This document shows positions 1 to 7,871 of a DNA stretch of 64,000 nt, in pieces (position 1 is the first letter of the stretch; every line of letters begins with the position of its first letter). Origin of the DNA: Symbiobacterium thermophilum IAM 14863 (lineage in GTDB: Bacteria > Bacillota > Sulfobacillia > Symbiobacteriales > Symbiobacteriaceae). The stretch is from contig NC_006177.1 of NCBI RefSeq assembly GCF_000009905.1, positions 1,860,001-1,924,000 on the forward strand, written 5' to 3'. The notes beneath the pieces were generated by a model, which ran no database searches, had not been told where the DNA came from, and saw only the letters and a list, made by a program, of their open reading frames with translations. A program made the position numbers and the translations under genes.

Positions 1-1
1 G

Positions 2-2086
2 CAGCTGGAGCTGGCGGAGGCCGTCACCCGCTCCTTCAACGACGGTGCGCACCTGCTGATGGAGGCCGGCACCGGGACCGGCAAGTCCCTGGCCTACCTG
101 GTGCCGGCCTTTGCGTGGGCCCGGGCCAACGGGGAGAAGGTCGCCATCTCCACCCACACGATCACCCTGCAGGAGCAACTGTGGGAGAAGGACATCCCCT
201 TCCTGCAGTCGGCCCTGGCCGGCACGCCGCTGGAGGGGGTGGAGGCGGCCCTGGTGAAGGGCAGGAGCAACTACATCTGCCTGCGCAAGTGGGAGGAGGC
301 GGCCGTGGGCGCCGACTTCCTCACCTCCCCGGAGGAGCGGCGCTTCCTGATCCGCCTGGCCGCCTGGCTGGCGGAGACCGAGACCGGCGACCGGTCGGAA
401 CTGAACCTGTCAGGCGAGGAGGAGCGGTTCTGGCGCACCGTGCAGTCGGAGACCGAGACGTGCCTCGGCCCCAAGTGCAAGTGGTTCCGGAGCCACTGCT
501 TCGCCTTCCGGGCGCGCCGGCGGGCCCGGGATGCCCAGGTGCTGGTCCTCAACCACGCCCTGCTCTTCGCCGACATCGCAGCCGGCAACCAGGTCCTGCC
601 GCCGTTCCGCCACCTGATCATCGACGAGGCCCACCACCTGGAGGCGGTGGCGACGCAGAACCTCGGCGTCAACCTCGAGAGCTGGGACATCACCGGCGCC
701 CTGCTGCTTCTGTACCGGGCGCCGGGACAGGGGCTCCTGCCGCAGCTCCGGCGCCGCCTCGGCCGGGGCGAGGCGATCCCCGCCAGGCCGCCCGTCGGCC
801 TGCCCAGCGAGGACCTCATCGACAAGCTGGTGGGGCTCGTCCAGCACTGCCGGGCGGCCACCGACGAGCTGTTCCGGCTGTGCGCCGACCTGGTGGAGGC
901 GCGCGGCCGGTCGGAGGAGGAGGGCGGCGCCCGGGCGCTGCGGCTGACCGACGCCGTGCGCACCGGGCCGCTCTGGGAGGCGCTGGAGCAGGCCCGCGCC
1001 AACGCCGTGCACCGGCTGCGCACGTTGGCAGCCGGCCTGGCGCTCCTGGCCGAGGCGCTGGAGCTGCAGGACCCGCCGCTGGCTGACGCCGACGCGCTGT
1101 TGGTTGACATCCAGAAGCAGAATGGTATTCTTATTCAAAGTACGAAAGCGATCGACCGTGTGCTTCTGGAACCCGCGGAGGGCGAAGTGACCTGGATCGA
1201 ATCCGCCCAGCGGGGGGACCGGCTCCGAGTGGCGCTGCGCGCCGCGCCCATCAACGTGGGCGACATCCTGCGGGCCGATCTGTTCGGCCGGATGCGGTCG
1301 GTCATCATGACCTCGGCGACGCTGACCGTGGGCGAAAGTTTCGCTCACCTGAAGGAGCGGCTGGGCCTCAGCCGCCTGCCGCCGGACCGGTTGCGGGAGG
1401 GCGTCCTCTCGTCGCCCTTCGCTTACCGGGAGCAGGCGCTGCTGCTGGTGCCCGAGGACCTTCCCAACCCGAAGGAGGGCGACTTCACCCAGGCTGCGGT
1501 GGACTTCCTGCGGCGGTTCCTCATCCAGGCCGGCGGACGCACCCTGGTGCTGTTCACCAGCCACCGGCAGCTGCGGCAGGTCTACCAGGCGCTGAAGGAC
1601 GACCTGGAGGCGGAGGGGCTCCTGCTCCTGGGGCAGGGGCTCGACGGCTCCCGCAGCCGGCTGGTGGCGGAGTTCCGGGCGGGCGAGCGCACGGTGTTGT
1701 TCGGGTCCGCCTCGTTCTGGGAGGGCGTCGACATCCCCGGCGAGGGGCTGTCCGCGGTGGTCATGGTCCGGCTGCCGTTCAACCCGCCGGACGACCCGGT
1801 GATGGAGGCGCGCATTGAGGACCTGGAGCGCCGGGGCCTCTCCAGCTTCGCGCACCTCAGCCTGCCCCAGGCGGTGATCCGCTTCAAGCAGGGATTCGGC
1901 CGGCTCATCCGAACCAGGGGTGACCGCGGGGTCGTCATTGTACTGGACAACCGGCTCTCGCCGAGGGGCAGCCGCTACGGGCTGCAGTTCCTGCGGTCGC
2001 TGCCGGGTCCCGCCGTCTTCCGGGGCCGCACCGACGAGGTCATCAACCGGGCCATGGCGTGGCTCAATCTGGGTGACGAGGCGTAG
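2..2086 (+). CDS. dinG: DinG/Rad3-family ATP-dependent helicase (5' end missing)
   Basis: This superfamily 2 DNA helicase of the DinG/XPD type is open to the left edge, so its start lies outside the window. The visible part begins just before the Walker A motif EAGTGTGKS. Four cysteines (one in NYICLRKW, three in CLGPKCKWFRSHC) fit the iron-sulfur cluster of XPD-like helicases, and the DEAH box reads IIDEAHHLE. The C-terminal helicase half contains SASFWEGVDIPGEG and a GFGRLIRT motif VI. Such proteins unwind DNA with 5'-3' polarity in repair. Whether an N-terminal exonuclease domain exists, as in several Firmicute DinG proteins, cannot be seen here. The gene is followed by surE after about 50 bases, so co-transcription is possible. 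Confidence 0.9.
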   Translation, partial: QLELAEAVTRSFNDGAHLLMEAGTGTGKSLAYLVPAFAWARANGEKVAISTHTITLQEQLWEKDIPFLQSALAGTPLEGVEAALVKGRSNYICLRKWEEAAVGADFLTSPEERRFLIRLAAWLAETETGDRSELNLSGEEERFWRTVQSETETCLGPKCKWFRSHCFAFRARRRARDAQVLVLNHALLFADIAAGNQVLPPFRHLIIDEAHHLEAVATQNLGVNLESWDITGALLLLYRAPGQGLLPQLRRRLGRGEAIPARPPVGLPSEDLIDKLVGLVQHCRAATDELFRLCADLVEARGRSEEEGGARALRLTDAVRTGPLWEALEQARANAVHRLRTLAAGLALLAEALELQDPPLADADALLVDIQKQNGILIQSTKAIDRVLLEPAEGEVTWIESAQRGDRLRVALRAAPINVGDILRADLFGRMRSVIMTSATLTVGESFAHLKERLGLSRLPPDRLREGVLSSPFAYREQALLLVPEDLPNPKEGDFTQAAVDFLRRFLIQAGGRTLVLFTSHRQLRQVYQALKDDLEAEGLLLLGQGLDGSRSRLVAEFRAGERTVLFGSASFWEGVDIPGEGLSAVVMVRLPFNPPDDPVMEARIEDLERRGLSSFAHLSLPQAVIRFKQGFGRLIRTRGDRGVVIVLDNRLSPRGSRYGLQFLRSLPGPAVFRGRTDEVINRAMAWLNLGDEA

Positions 2087-2139
2087 GCAGAGGCGGAGAG
2101 ACTACAGAAGCACACAGGTCACGTGGAAGGAGTAGACGG

Positions 2140-2910
2140 ATGGCGCTGGTCCTTCTCACCAACGACGACGGCATTTTCGCTCCCGGCATCAACGCACTGC
2201 GCGCCCGCATGGAGCAGATCCCCGGCCTGGAAGTGTGGGCCGTGGCACCCGACCGGGAGCGGTCGGCCAGCGGGCACGCGATCACCACGTACCGCCCGTT
2301 GTTCCCGGTGCGGGTGGAGATCCCCGGAGCCGTGGCGCCGTGCATCTCCGTGACCGGCACACCGGCCGACTCGGCCAAGCTGGCGATCGAGGCGATCCTG
2401 CCCCGGCGGCCGGACCTGGTCATCTCGGGCATCAACCGGGGCGCGAACCTGGGCACCGATATCTTCTATTCCGGCACGGTTGCGGCGGCGCTGGAGGGAC
2501 CCATCCTGGGCATCCCCGCCCTCGCCGTCTCCCTGGACTCGATGACATCGTCCGACTACTCGGCGGCCGCCGACTTCGCCGCCCAGCTCGCCCTGAAGGT
2601 GCTGGAGGAGGGGCTGCCGGAGGGAACGCTGCTGAACGTCAACGTCCCCGCCCTGCCCCGTGAGGCGATCAAGGGCGTGCGGGTGACCAAGGTCGGCCGG
2701 AGGATCTACCGCGACCAGTGGGTGCGCCGCATGCACCCGCGCGGCCAGGAGTACTACTGGCTGGCCGGCGAACTGGCCGAGATTCACAACGACCGCGAGT
2801 CCGACGTATCGGCGGTGGAGGCGGGGTACATCTCCGTGACGCCGGTGCACCTCGACCTCACCCGCTACGACCAGATGGACCGGCTCCGTCAGTGGAACCT
2901 GACCTTCTGA
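2140..2910 (+). CDS. surE: 5'/3'-nucleotidase SurE
   Basis: SurE is a divalent-metal-dependent phosphatase that dephosphorylates nucleoside monophosphates and short oligonucleotides in the cytoplasm. The N-terminus carries the signature LLTNDDG (residues 5-11), whose two aspartates bind metal, and SGINRGANLG follows at 96-105 with the metal-binding Asn99. The length of 256 residues is normal for the family. The ATG at 2140 is preceded by a strong ribosome binding site, GGAAGGAG at 2124-2131. It lies between the helicase gene and the phospholipid genes, all on the plus strand. Confidence 0.95.
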   Translation: MALVLLTNDDGIFAPGINALRARMEQIPGLEVWAVAPDRERSASGHAITTYRPLFPVRVEIPGAVAPCISVTGTPADSAKLAIEAILPRRPDLVISGINRGANLGTDIFYSGTVAAALEGPILGIPALAVSLDSMTSSDYSAAADFAAQLALKVLEEGLPEGTLLNVNVPALPREAIKGVRVTKVGRRIYRDQWVRRMHPRGQEYYWLAGELAEIHNDRESDVSAVEAGYISVTPVHLDLTRYDQMDRLRQWNLTF

Positions 2911-2960
2911 CGCGGGTGTCAGCCCCACGGCGAAACCATGTAATCTGATGACAGAGAGTA

Positions 2961-3608
2961 GTGTCTGACATGAGACGACCGATCATCGCCCGTGAAGGAT
3001 GGCCGTTTGTCGGCGCGCTGGTTGCGCTGGCCGTTCTCGCTCTCTTCGTGCACTGGGCCCTGGGCGCCGTGCTCGCGGGGCTGGCCCTGTTTGTCATGTG
3101 GTTCTTCCGCGACCCCGAACGCCCCATCCCCCGGGAGGACGGCCTCGTGGTCTCCCCTGCCGATGGGCGCGTCATGTTCGTCCGGGAGGTGGAGGAGCCG
3201 CGGTTCGTGGGCGGCCGTGCGCTGCTGGTCTCGATCTTCCTCTCCGTCTTCGACGTGCACATCAACCGATCGCCGGTGGCGGGCGAGGTGACCTACCGCG
3301 AGTACGTGCCCGGCAAGTTCCTGGCCGCATGGGACGACACGGTGGGCGAGGTCAATGAGCGGGCCTACCTGGGCCTGGTGACGGACGGCGGCCACCGGGT
3401 GCTGGTGAGCCAGGTGGCCGGGCTGTTGGCCCGGCGGATCGTGACCTGGCCTGCGGTGGGCGACCGGCTCGACCGGGGCCAGCGGTTCGGACTCATCCGC
3501 TTCGGCTCCTGCACGCAGGTCTGGCTCCCGGCGGACAGCGAGGTCCTGGTGCGGCCGGGCGACCGGGTCGTCGCCGGCCAAACGGTGATAGGGAGGCTTC
3601 CGCAGTGA
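2961..3608 (+). CDS. psd: phosphatidylserine decarboxylase, short type
   Basis: This enzyme makes phosphatidylethanolamine from phosphatidylserine at the membrane. At 215 residues it is the short type found in many bacteria and archaea. Two hydrophobic segments near residues 16-48 anchor it. The self-cleavage site that creates the pyruvoyl group is the Gly-Ser pair in RFGSCTQVWLP (Gly182-Ser183), and FDVHINRSP near 97-105 is a conserved family block. A GTG at 2961 and an ATG at 2970 are both possible starts; neither has a strong ribosome binding site. Its stop overlaps the GTG start of pssA by four bases, so the two genes are translationally coupled and encode consecutive steps in reverse order. 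Confidence 0.93.
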   Translation: MSDMRRPIIAREGWPFVGALVALAVLALFVHWALGAVLAGLALFVMWFFRDPERPIPREDGLVVSPADGRVMFVREVEEPRFVGGRALLVSIFLSVFDVHINRSPVAGEVTYREYVPGKFLAAWDDTVGEVNERAYLGLVTDGGHRVLVSQVAGLLARRIVTWPAVGDRLDRGQRFGLIRFGSCTQVWLPADSEVLVRPGDRVVAGQTVIGRLPQ

Positions 3609-4423
3609 ACGAGAACACGGTCATGCAACCGCACCGTCCCCGGTGGCGCGTCCGCACCGTCCGGGGCGGGAAGTGGATCAGGGAGAGGGGGCAGAAGGGG
3701 CTGTCCAGCCTGCCGCACCTGTTCACCCTGGCAAACCTGTCCTTCGGCATCGGGAGCCTCCTGCTGACCATGGACGGCCAGTGGCGCGCAGCGTCGCTGA
3801 TGGTCGTGGGCTCGCTGGTCGCGGACGGGCTGGACGGCCGCCTGGCCCGGCTGATGAAGGCCGAAGGGGCGTTCGGACGCGAGCTGGACTCGCTGGCCGA
3901 CGTCGTCGCCTTCGGCGTCGCGCCAGCCGTTCTGCTCTACCAGATGGGGCTGCGGGAGCTGGGCTACCTCGGCCTGGCCGTCACGCTGTTCTTCCCGCTC
4001 TGCGGGGCGCTTCGGCTGGCCCGCTTCAACATCCTCACCAACGAGGGCTACTTCCTCGGCGTGCCGATCACGGCGGCCGGCACCCTGCTGTCCACCATGG
4101 CCTTCTACTTCCTGCAGGAGACGACCGCTCCACCGCCACCCCACGTGATCCCCTCCGTCATGGTGATCCTGGGGTACCTGATGACCTCGTCCATTCCGTA
4201 CCCCGACTTCAAGAAGCGGCGGAAGGGCGCGGGCATCCAGTTCTGGCCGATCGTGGGACCGGTCCTGGCGCTGGCCGCGCTGCTGTTCGCCGCCGGCTGG
4301 AACCCGTGGGCCGTCATCCTCATGCCCCTCACGGCCTACGTGGTGCTGGGCCCGTGGCTGGTCGTCCTGCGCAAGTGGGACGAGAAAGTACAGCCCTGGC
4401 TGGCCGACGTCACCCGCCGCTGA
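3605..4423 (+). CDS. pssA: CDP-diacylglycerol-serine O-phosphatidyltransferase
   Basis: PssA condenses CDP-diacylglycerol with L-serine to give phosphatidylserine, the substrate of the adjacent decarboxylase. The CDP-alcohol phosphotransferase signature DG-x2-(A)R-x8-G-x3-D-x3-D is visible in DGLDGRLARL followed by GAFGRELDSLAD (residues 74-99). Several membrane segments follow, as expected for an integral membrane enzyme of 272 residues. An unusual basic, proline-rich stretch of about 35 residues precedes the first membrane segment. GTG at 3605 overlaps the psd stop (GTGA). A hairpin terminator lies about 40 bases after the stop, which makes psd-pssA the end of the operon. Confidence 0.94.
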   Translation: MNENTVMQPHRPRWRVRTVRGGKWIRERGQKGLSSLPHLFTLANLSFGIGSLLLTMDGQWRAASLMVVGSLVADGLDGRLARLMKAEGAFGRELDSLADVVAFGVAPAVLLYQMGLRELGYLGLAVTLFFPLCGALRLARFNILTNEGYFLGVPITAAGTLLSTMAFYFLQETTAPPPPHVIPSVMVILGYLMTSSIPYPDFKKRRKGAGIQFWPIVGPVLALAALLFAAGWNPWAVILMPLTAYVVLGPWLVVLRKWDEKVQPWLADVTRR

Positions 4424-4465
4424 CCCCGCCCCGCGGCATGCTCTGCGGCGACAACGGGAGGATTT

Positions 4466-4487
4466 GGCCCCGCCGGAAGGCGGGGCC
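4466..4487 (+). terminator. intrinsic terminator after pssA
   Basis: A perfect 9-bp stem, GGCCCCGCC at 4466-4474 and GGCGGGGCC at 4479-4487, closes a GGAA loop and is followed by TTT. The U-tract is short, which is common in this GC-rich DNA. Confidence 0.7.
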
Positions 4488-4551
4488 TTTGCATACCCCT
4501 CAACGGACACCCATAAGAATGGGTCAAGCCGTGGAAGGGGAGTGAGGACAC

Positions 4552-4944
4552 GTGCGCCGGGCAGATGGAGGAGAGGCCCTGGTCGACCTGGGAGCCCTGG
4601 CTTCCGGCGTGCTCTGGGGCTTGTTGCTGATGGTGGCCGCGGCTCTCACACTGGGGGTTCTGGACTTCTGGTTCCCGCCGGAGCCCCAGGCGGAGGCCGC
4701 GCGCACGCTGATCGTCCAGGGCGTGGCCGCTGCGCTGGCGGGGGCCAGGTCGACCTGGCTGGCCGGGCGGGGCGGCTTCATGCACGGGCTGGCGGCCGGA
4801 GTCGGCCTCGTCGCGGCCGTGACCGTGATCATCGGCATCTTCCGGGACCTGCCGGGAATCCTCGGGCTAGCGCGGGGGCTCGCGGTCGGCGCAGGCGCCG
4901 GCGCCCTGGCCGGCGTTGCGGCTGTCAGCCTGGGCCGGCGGTGA
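4552..4944 (+). CDS. small integral membrane protein, YrzE/TIGR04086-like
   Basis: This 130-residue protein has four predicted membrane-spanning segments (about residues 12-35, 50-62, 73-92 and 97-126) with Gly/Ala-rich helices. Length and layout resemble the four-helix TIGR04086/YrzE family of Firmicute membrane proteins, whose function is unknown. The GTG at 4552 follows the purine-rich site AAGGGGAGTGAGG. The gene stands alone between the pssA terminator and the secreted protein gene at 5060. The family assignment rests on pattern only and needs a profile search. Confidence 0.65.
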   Translation: MRRADGGEALVDLGALASGVLWGLLLMVAAALTLGVLDFWFPPEPQAEAARTLIVQGVAAALAGARSTWLAGRGGFMHGLAAGVGLVAAVTVIIGIFRDLPGILGLARGLAVGAGAGALAGVAAVSLGRR

Positions 4945-5059
4945 GGCATGCCCGCCACGTGCACGGGAGCGGCGGTCGTGGCGGAGGGTACGCAGGTTTA
5001 CGGAACGCACGGAAGGGGCAGACTCTCCAGCTGAGAGAGGCTGGAAGGAGGGTCTACCC

Positions 5060-6046
5060 GTGAGGTGTTCCGTATGGCTTGCCGCGCTGGCGCTGCTGAT
5101 CGCGCTGCCGGCCGCCGCGGCAAACGGCGCGGCCTCGGCCGGTCCGCTGGCCGAGGCCGTCAGCGTCAGGGCGCTCCGGTTCGGCGACGCCGGTCCGGCC
5201 GTCGCCGAACTCCAGAGGCTGCTGGCCGCCAACGGCTTTGACCCGGGGCCGGTGGACGGCATCTTCGGCCCCCTCACCGAGGCGGCCGTGCTCGCCGCGC
5301 AGCGCCACTACGGGCTGACGGTGGACGGGCTGGCCGGGCGCATGACCGTCGGCGCCCTTCAGTCGAGGCCGCAGGCGCCGGTCACCGCCGCGGCCTACGA
5401 CGTGCCGGAGCGCGGGGAAGGGGCGCTGGTGGTCTACGAGGCGTCCCCGTTGGCTGCGCCGCGCGGCGGGGACGCGGGGACGGTGGCGCTCACGTTCCAT
5501 CACCTGCCCGCTGCCGAGGAGTTGTCGGCGCTGCTCGACGCCCTCAGGGCACAGGGCGCCCGGGCGACCTTCTTCGTCACCGGGGACGAGGCCGAGCGCC
5601 GTCCGGCCGATCTCGGGCGCATCCGCGCCGACGGCCACGAAATCGGCAGCCTGGGATACCGGGAGGTGGATCTGCGCGACCGGCCGGCTGTGGCCGTCAG
5701 GCTGCAGCTGCGGCGGGCCAGCCAGGCCATCGAGCGGGCCGTGGGGGAACGGCCTGCGCTGCTGCGTCCCCCCCTCGGCCGCTTTGACCGGCAGCTCAGG
5801 CGCCTGGCGGCGGAGGAGGGGCTGGACCTGGTCCTCTGGTCCAACGCGGTCGCGACGCCCGGGGCCGGCGCGGGTCCCGTGCAGCTGGCCGACCATGCCC
5901 TGCGCGCCCTGCACCCGGGGGCCGTGCTCATGCTCCCCCTGGACGTGCCGGGCGGCGTGGAAGCGGCGAAGCGGGTTCTGGCGGGGATCGCCGCGGCGGG
6001 CTATCGGGCTGTGCCGCAGGAACCAGGCGTCATCGACAATTCCTGA
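5060..6046 (+). CDS. secreted peptidoglycan-binding, polysaccharide-deacetylase-like protein (probably inactive)
   Basis: The protein begins with a signal peptide (MRCSVWLAALALLIALPAAA), followed by a PG_binding_1 domain at roughly residues 35-95 (GDAGPAVAELQRLLAANGF, GPLTEAAV). A NodB-type deacetylase fold follows from about 135. The catalytic motif TFDDG is replaced by TFHHL, the metal-binding HxxxH block after GHEIG is replaced by SLGYREVDL, and the C-terminal LxHD-type motif reads LMLPLD. Only RPPLGRFD remains. It is therefore likely a cell-wall-binding pseudoenzyme. A longer open frame extends upstream to 4916, but GTG 5060 is chosen for its strong site GGAAGGAGGG (5043-5052) and for the signal peptide. 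Confidence 0.8.
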   Translation: MRCSVWLAALALLIALPAAAANGAASAGPLAEAVSVRALRFGDAGPAVAELQRLLAANGFDPGPVDGIFGPLTEAAVLAAQRHYGLTVDGLAGRMTVGALQSRPQAPVTAAAYDVPERGEGALVVYEASPLAAPRGGDAGTVALTFHHLPAAEELSALLDALRAQGARATFFVTGDEAERRPADLGRIRADGHEIGSLGYREVDLRDRPAVAVRLQLRRASQAIERAVGERPALLRPPLGRFDRQLRRLAAEEGLDLVLWSNAVATPGAGAGPVQLADHALRALHPGAVLMLPLDVPGGVEAAKRVLAGIAAAGYRAVPQEPGVIDNS

Positions 6047-6154
6047 CAGAATCCGCCGTTTGTGTCGACCGATTTATGGAAGCGCTGGGCAGGAATGGGG
6101 TCCGTGCGGGTCAAATATAGAGGGCAGCAGGCTCATTTCCGGGAGGAAACGGCA

Positions 6155-7363
6155 ATGACGGGAGCTGCTACCTCTGGGTCCGCACGCGTGAGCGGTATCG
6201 GTCTGCTGACAGACCTCGCGGCGTTTCCCTGGCACGAGCGTCCGCCCTTCGGCTGGTGGGCGGCCGCGCTCGCCCTGATCGCGGGCCGCGTGGCACAGGC
6301 CGTCGACCGGTGCCGGGCGCTGGTGACCGCCCATCCCGAGCGGCTGGACCTGCGGGCGCGCCTCGGCGTCATGCTGCTGCAGACCGGCGGGGACTCCGTC
6401 GTCCAGGAAGCGGTCGACCACCTGGCGCCGGCGGTCAAGCGGGACCCCGACCATCCGCACCTCCGGCGTTGGCTGGCGGAGGCCTTGGTGAGGAGCGGCA
6501 TGCCCGAAGCCGCCATCGCGCACCTGGATGCCGGGCTGCGGGTGAATCCCGGCCTCCCTGACCTGTGGGTGACCAAGGGGAGGACCTTGCTGGCGCTGGG
6601 GAGGCCGGAGGAGGCCCTGGTGTTCATCGACGGGGCCCTGGCGGGAAGGCCGCGCAGCGGCACCCTGTGGAACCTGCGGGGACTGTGCCTGAACGAGCTG
6701 GGCCGGCTGCAGGAGGCCGCCGACGCGTACCGCAGGGCAGCCAGACTGCTGCGCACGGACGGCGCCGTCTGGGCCAACCTGGGTCTGGCGCTGCAGAAGA
6801 CCGGTCAGACCGCGGAGGCGCTCCGGGCGCTGCTGCGGGCCGTCCGGCTGCGGCCCTCGGACCCGACGCTGCTCAACAACGTGGGCTACACCCTGCTGCG
6901 GGCCGGGCGCACGCGGGAGGCGATCGAGTCGTACCGGCAGGCCAGCGCGCTGGAACCCGACTCCCCGCTGACCCTGGGGAACCTGGCGGCGGCGCTCTTC
7001 GAGGGGGGGATGATGGCCGAGGCCACCGCCCTCCTGGACGCCGCCCTCCAGAAGGCGCCGGGCGACCCGACCCTGCTGAACAACAAGGGGCACCTGCTGC
7101 TGAAGGCCGGCCAGTACCGGGAGGCCCTGGCTTGCTTCGAGGAGGCCTTGAAGCGGGCGCCGGACGACCCCGCGGCCCTGGCCAACCAGGCCGCGTGCTA
7201 CTTCGCGCTGGGCCGGTACGAGCAGGCCCTGAACGCCTACCGGCTCGCCGTGGCCACCGAGCCCCACAACAAGCAGTACCTGTGGTCCATCGGCGCGTGC
7301 CTGGAGCGGTTGGGCCGCGCCGAAGAGGCGCTGCAGACCTACAACCAGGCCCTGGGCGCGTGA
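6155..7363 (+). CDS. TPR-repeat protein
   Basis: About ten consecutive tetratricopeptide repeats fill residues 60-400 of this 402-residue protein; typical units are LWNLRGLCLNELGRLQEAAD and VWANLGLALQKTGQTAEAL. Such solenoids act as protein-binding scaffolds, and no catalytic domain is seen. No signal peptide or membrane segment is obvious. The ATG at 6155 has GGGAGGA at 6141-6147; the open frame extends to 6062 but no better site exists there. A strong hairpin follows the stop directly. The partner is not deducible from the sequence. Confidence 0.85.
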   Translation: MTGAATSGSARVSGIGLLTDLAAFPWHERPPFGWWAAALALIAGRVAQAVDRCRALVTAHPERLDLRARLGVMLLQTGGDSVVQEAVDHLAPAVKRDPDHPHLRRWLAEALVRSGMPEAAIAHLDAGLRVNPGLPDLWVTKGRTLLALGRPEEALVFIDGALAGRPRSGTLWNLRGLCLNELGRLQEAADAYRRAARLLRTDGAVWANLGLALQKTGQTAEALRALLRAVRLRPSDPTLLNNVGYTLLRAGRTREAIESYRQASALEPDSPLTLGNLAAALFEGGMMAEATALLDAALQKAPGDPTLLNNKGHLLLKAGQYREALACFEEALKRAPDDPAALANQAACYFALGRYEQALNAYRLAVATEPHNKQYLWSIGACLERLGRAEEALQTYNQALGA

Positions 7364-7366
7364 GCG

Positions 7367-7396
7367 GAACAGGCCGGCTGTGCAGCCGGCCTGTTC
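7367..7396. terminator. bidirectional terminator between the TPR gene and the SASP gene
   Basis: A 14-bp perfect inverted repeat, GAACAGGCCGGCTG (7367-7380) and CAGCCGGCCTGTTC (7383-7396), lies three bases after the TPR stop and 48 bases beyond the convergent SASP gene. It has no clear U-tract on either side but can end both transcripts. Confidence 0.65.
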
Positions 7397-7444
7397 TATA
7401 TGTCATCGGCGGGGTGCGCGCCCCCCGCCTGGTGGGCAGCCCCG

Positions 7445-7678
7445 CTACTTCAGGGTAGCGGAGCCCTCAGCCAGGGCCTGCTCGGCGTACTTCAGCATGA
7501 CCTTGACCATCCTGCCGCCGATGCGGCCTCCGATGTGGCCACAGGCGCGTGAGCTCATCTGGGGCCAGCCATGCTGCACGATCTGCTCCGTGAGGCCGGC
7601 CTGCTCGGCGACCTCCCACTTCAGCCGGTCCAGGAGCTCATGCGGTAAAACGCGGCGGGTGGGCGTGAACTGAGCCAC
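7445..7678 (-). CDS. alpha/beta-type small acid-soluble spore protein
   Basis: SASPs coat DNA in the forespore and protect it from UV and heat; they are cleaved on germination by the GPR protease. The 77-residue protein carries the two family signatures: LDRLKWEVAEQAGL (N-terminal, includes the GPR cleavage region) and GGRIGGRMVKVMLKYAEQAL (C-terminal DNA-binding helix). The GTG start at 7678 is preceded by AGGAGGTGG at about 7687-7695. It is the clearest single proof in this window that the organism forms endospores. Transcription by a forespore sigma factor is expected, but no convincing box was recognised. Confidence 0.93.
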   Translation of the reverse strand: MAQFTPTRRVLPHELLDRLKWEVAEQAGLTEQIVQHGWPQMSSRACGHIGGRIGGRMVKVMLKYAEQALAEGSATLK

Positions 7679-7871
7679 GGAACACCACCTCCTGCGGTTT
7701 TACGCCTGTAGTGTGCGCAGCCGCCGGTGTCGTTATGTCTACCAATGCGCGGCACAACGGCCGGCCACGGGCCATCGCTCCCCGCGCACGAAGGAGCAGC
7801 AGGCCAATCTGTCGAATGAGTATCCAGTTTTGCCTACCCCCGGAAGCGCGTGGTGCGAGGAGGTCCGGAAG

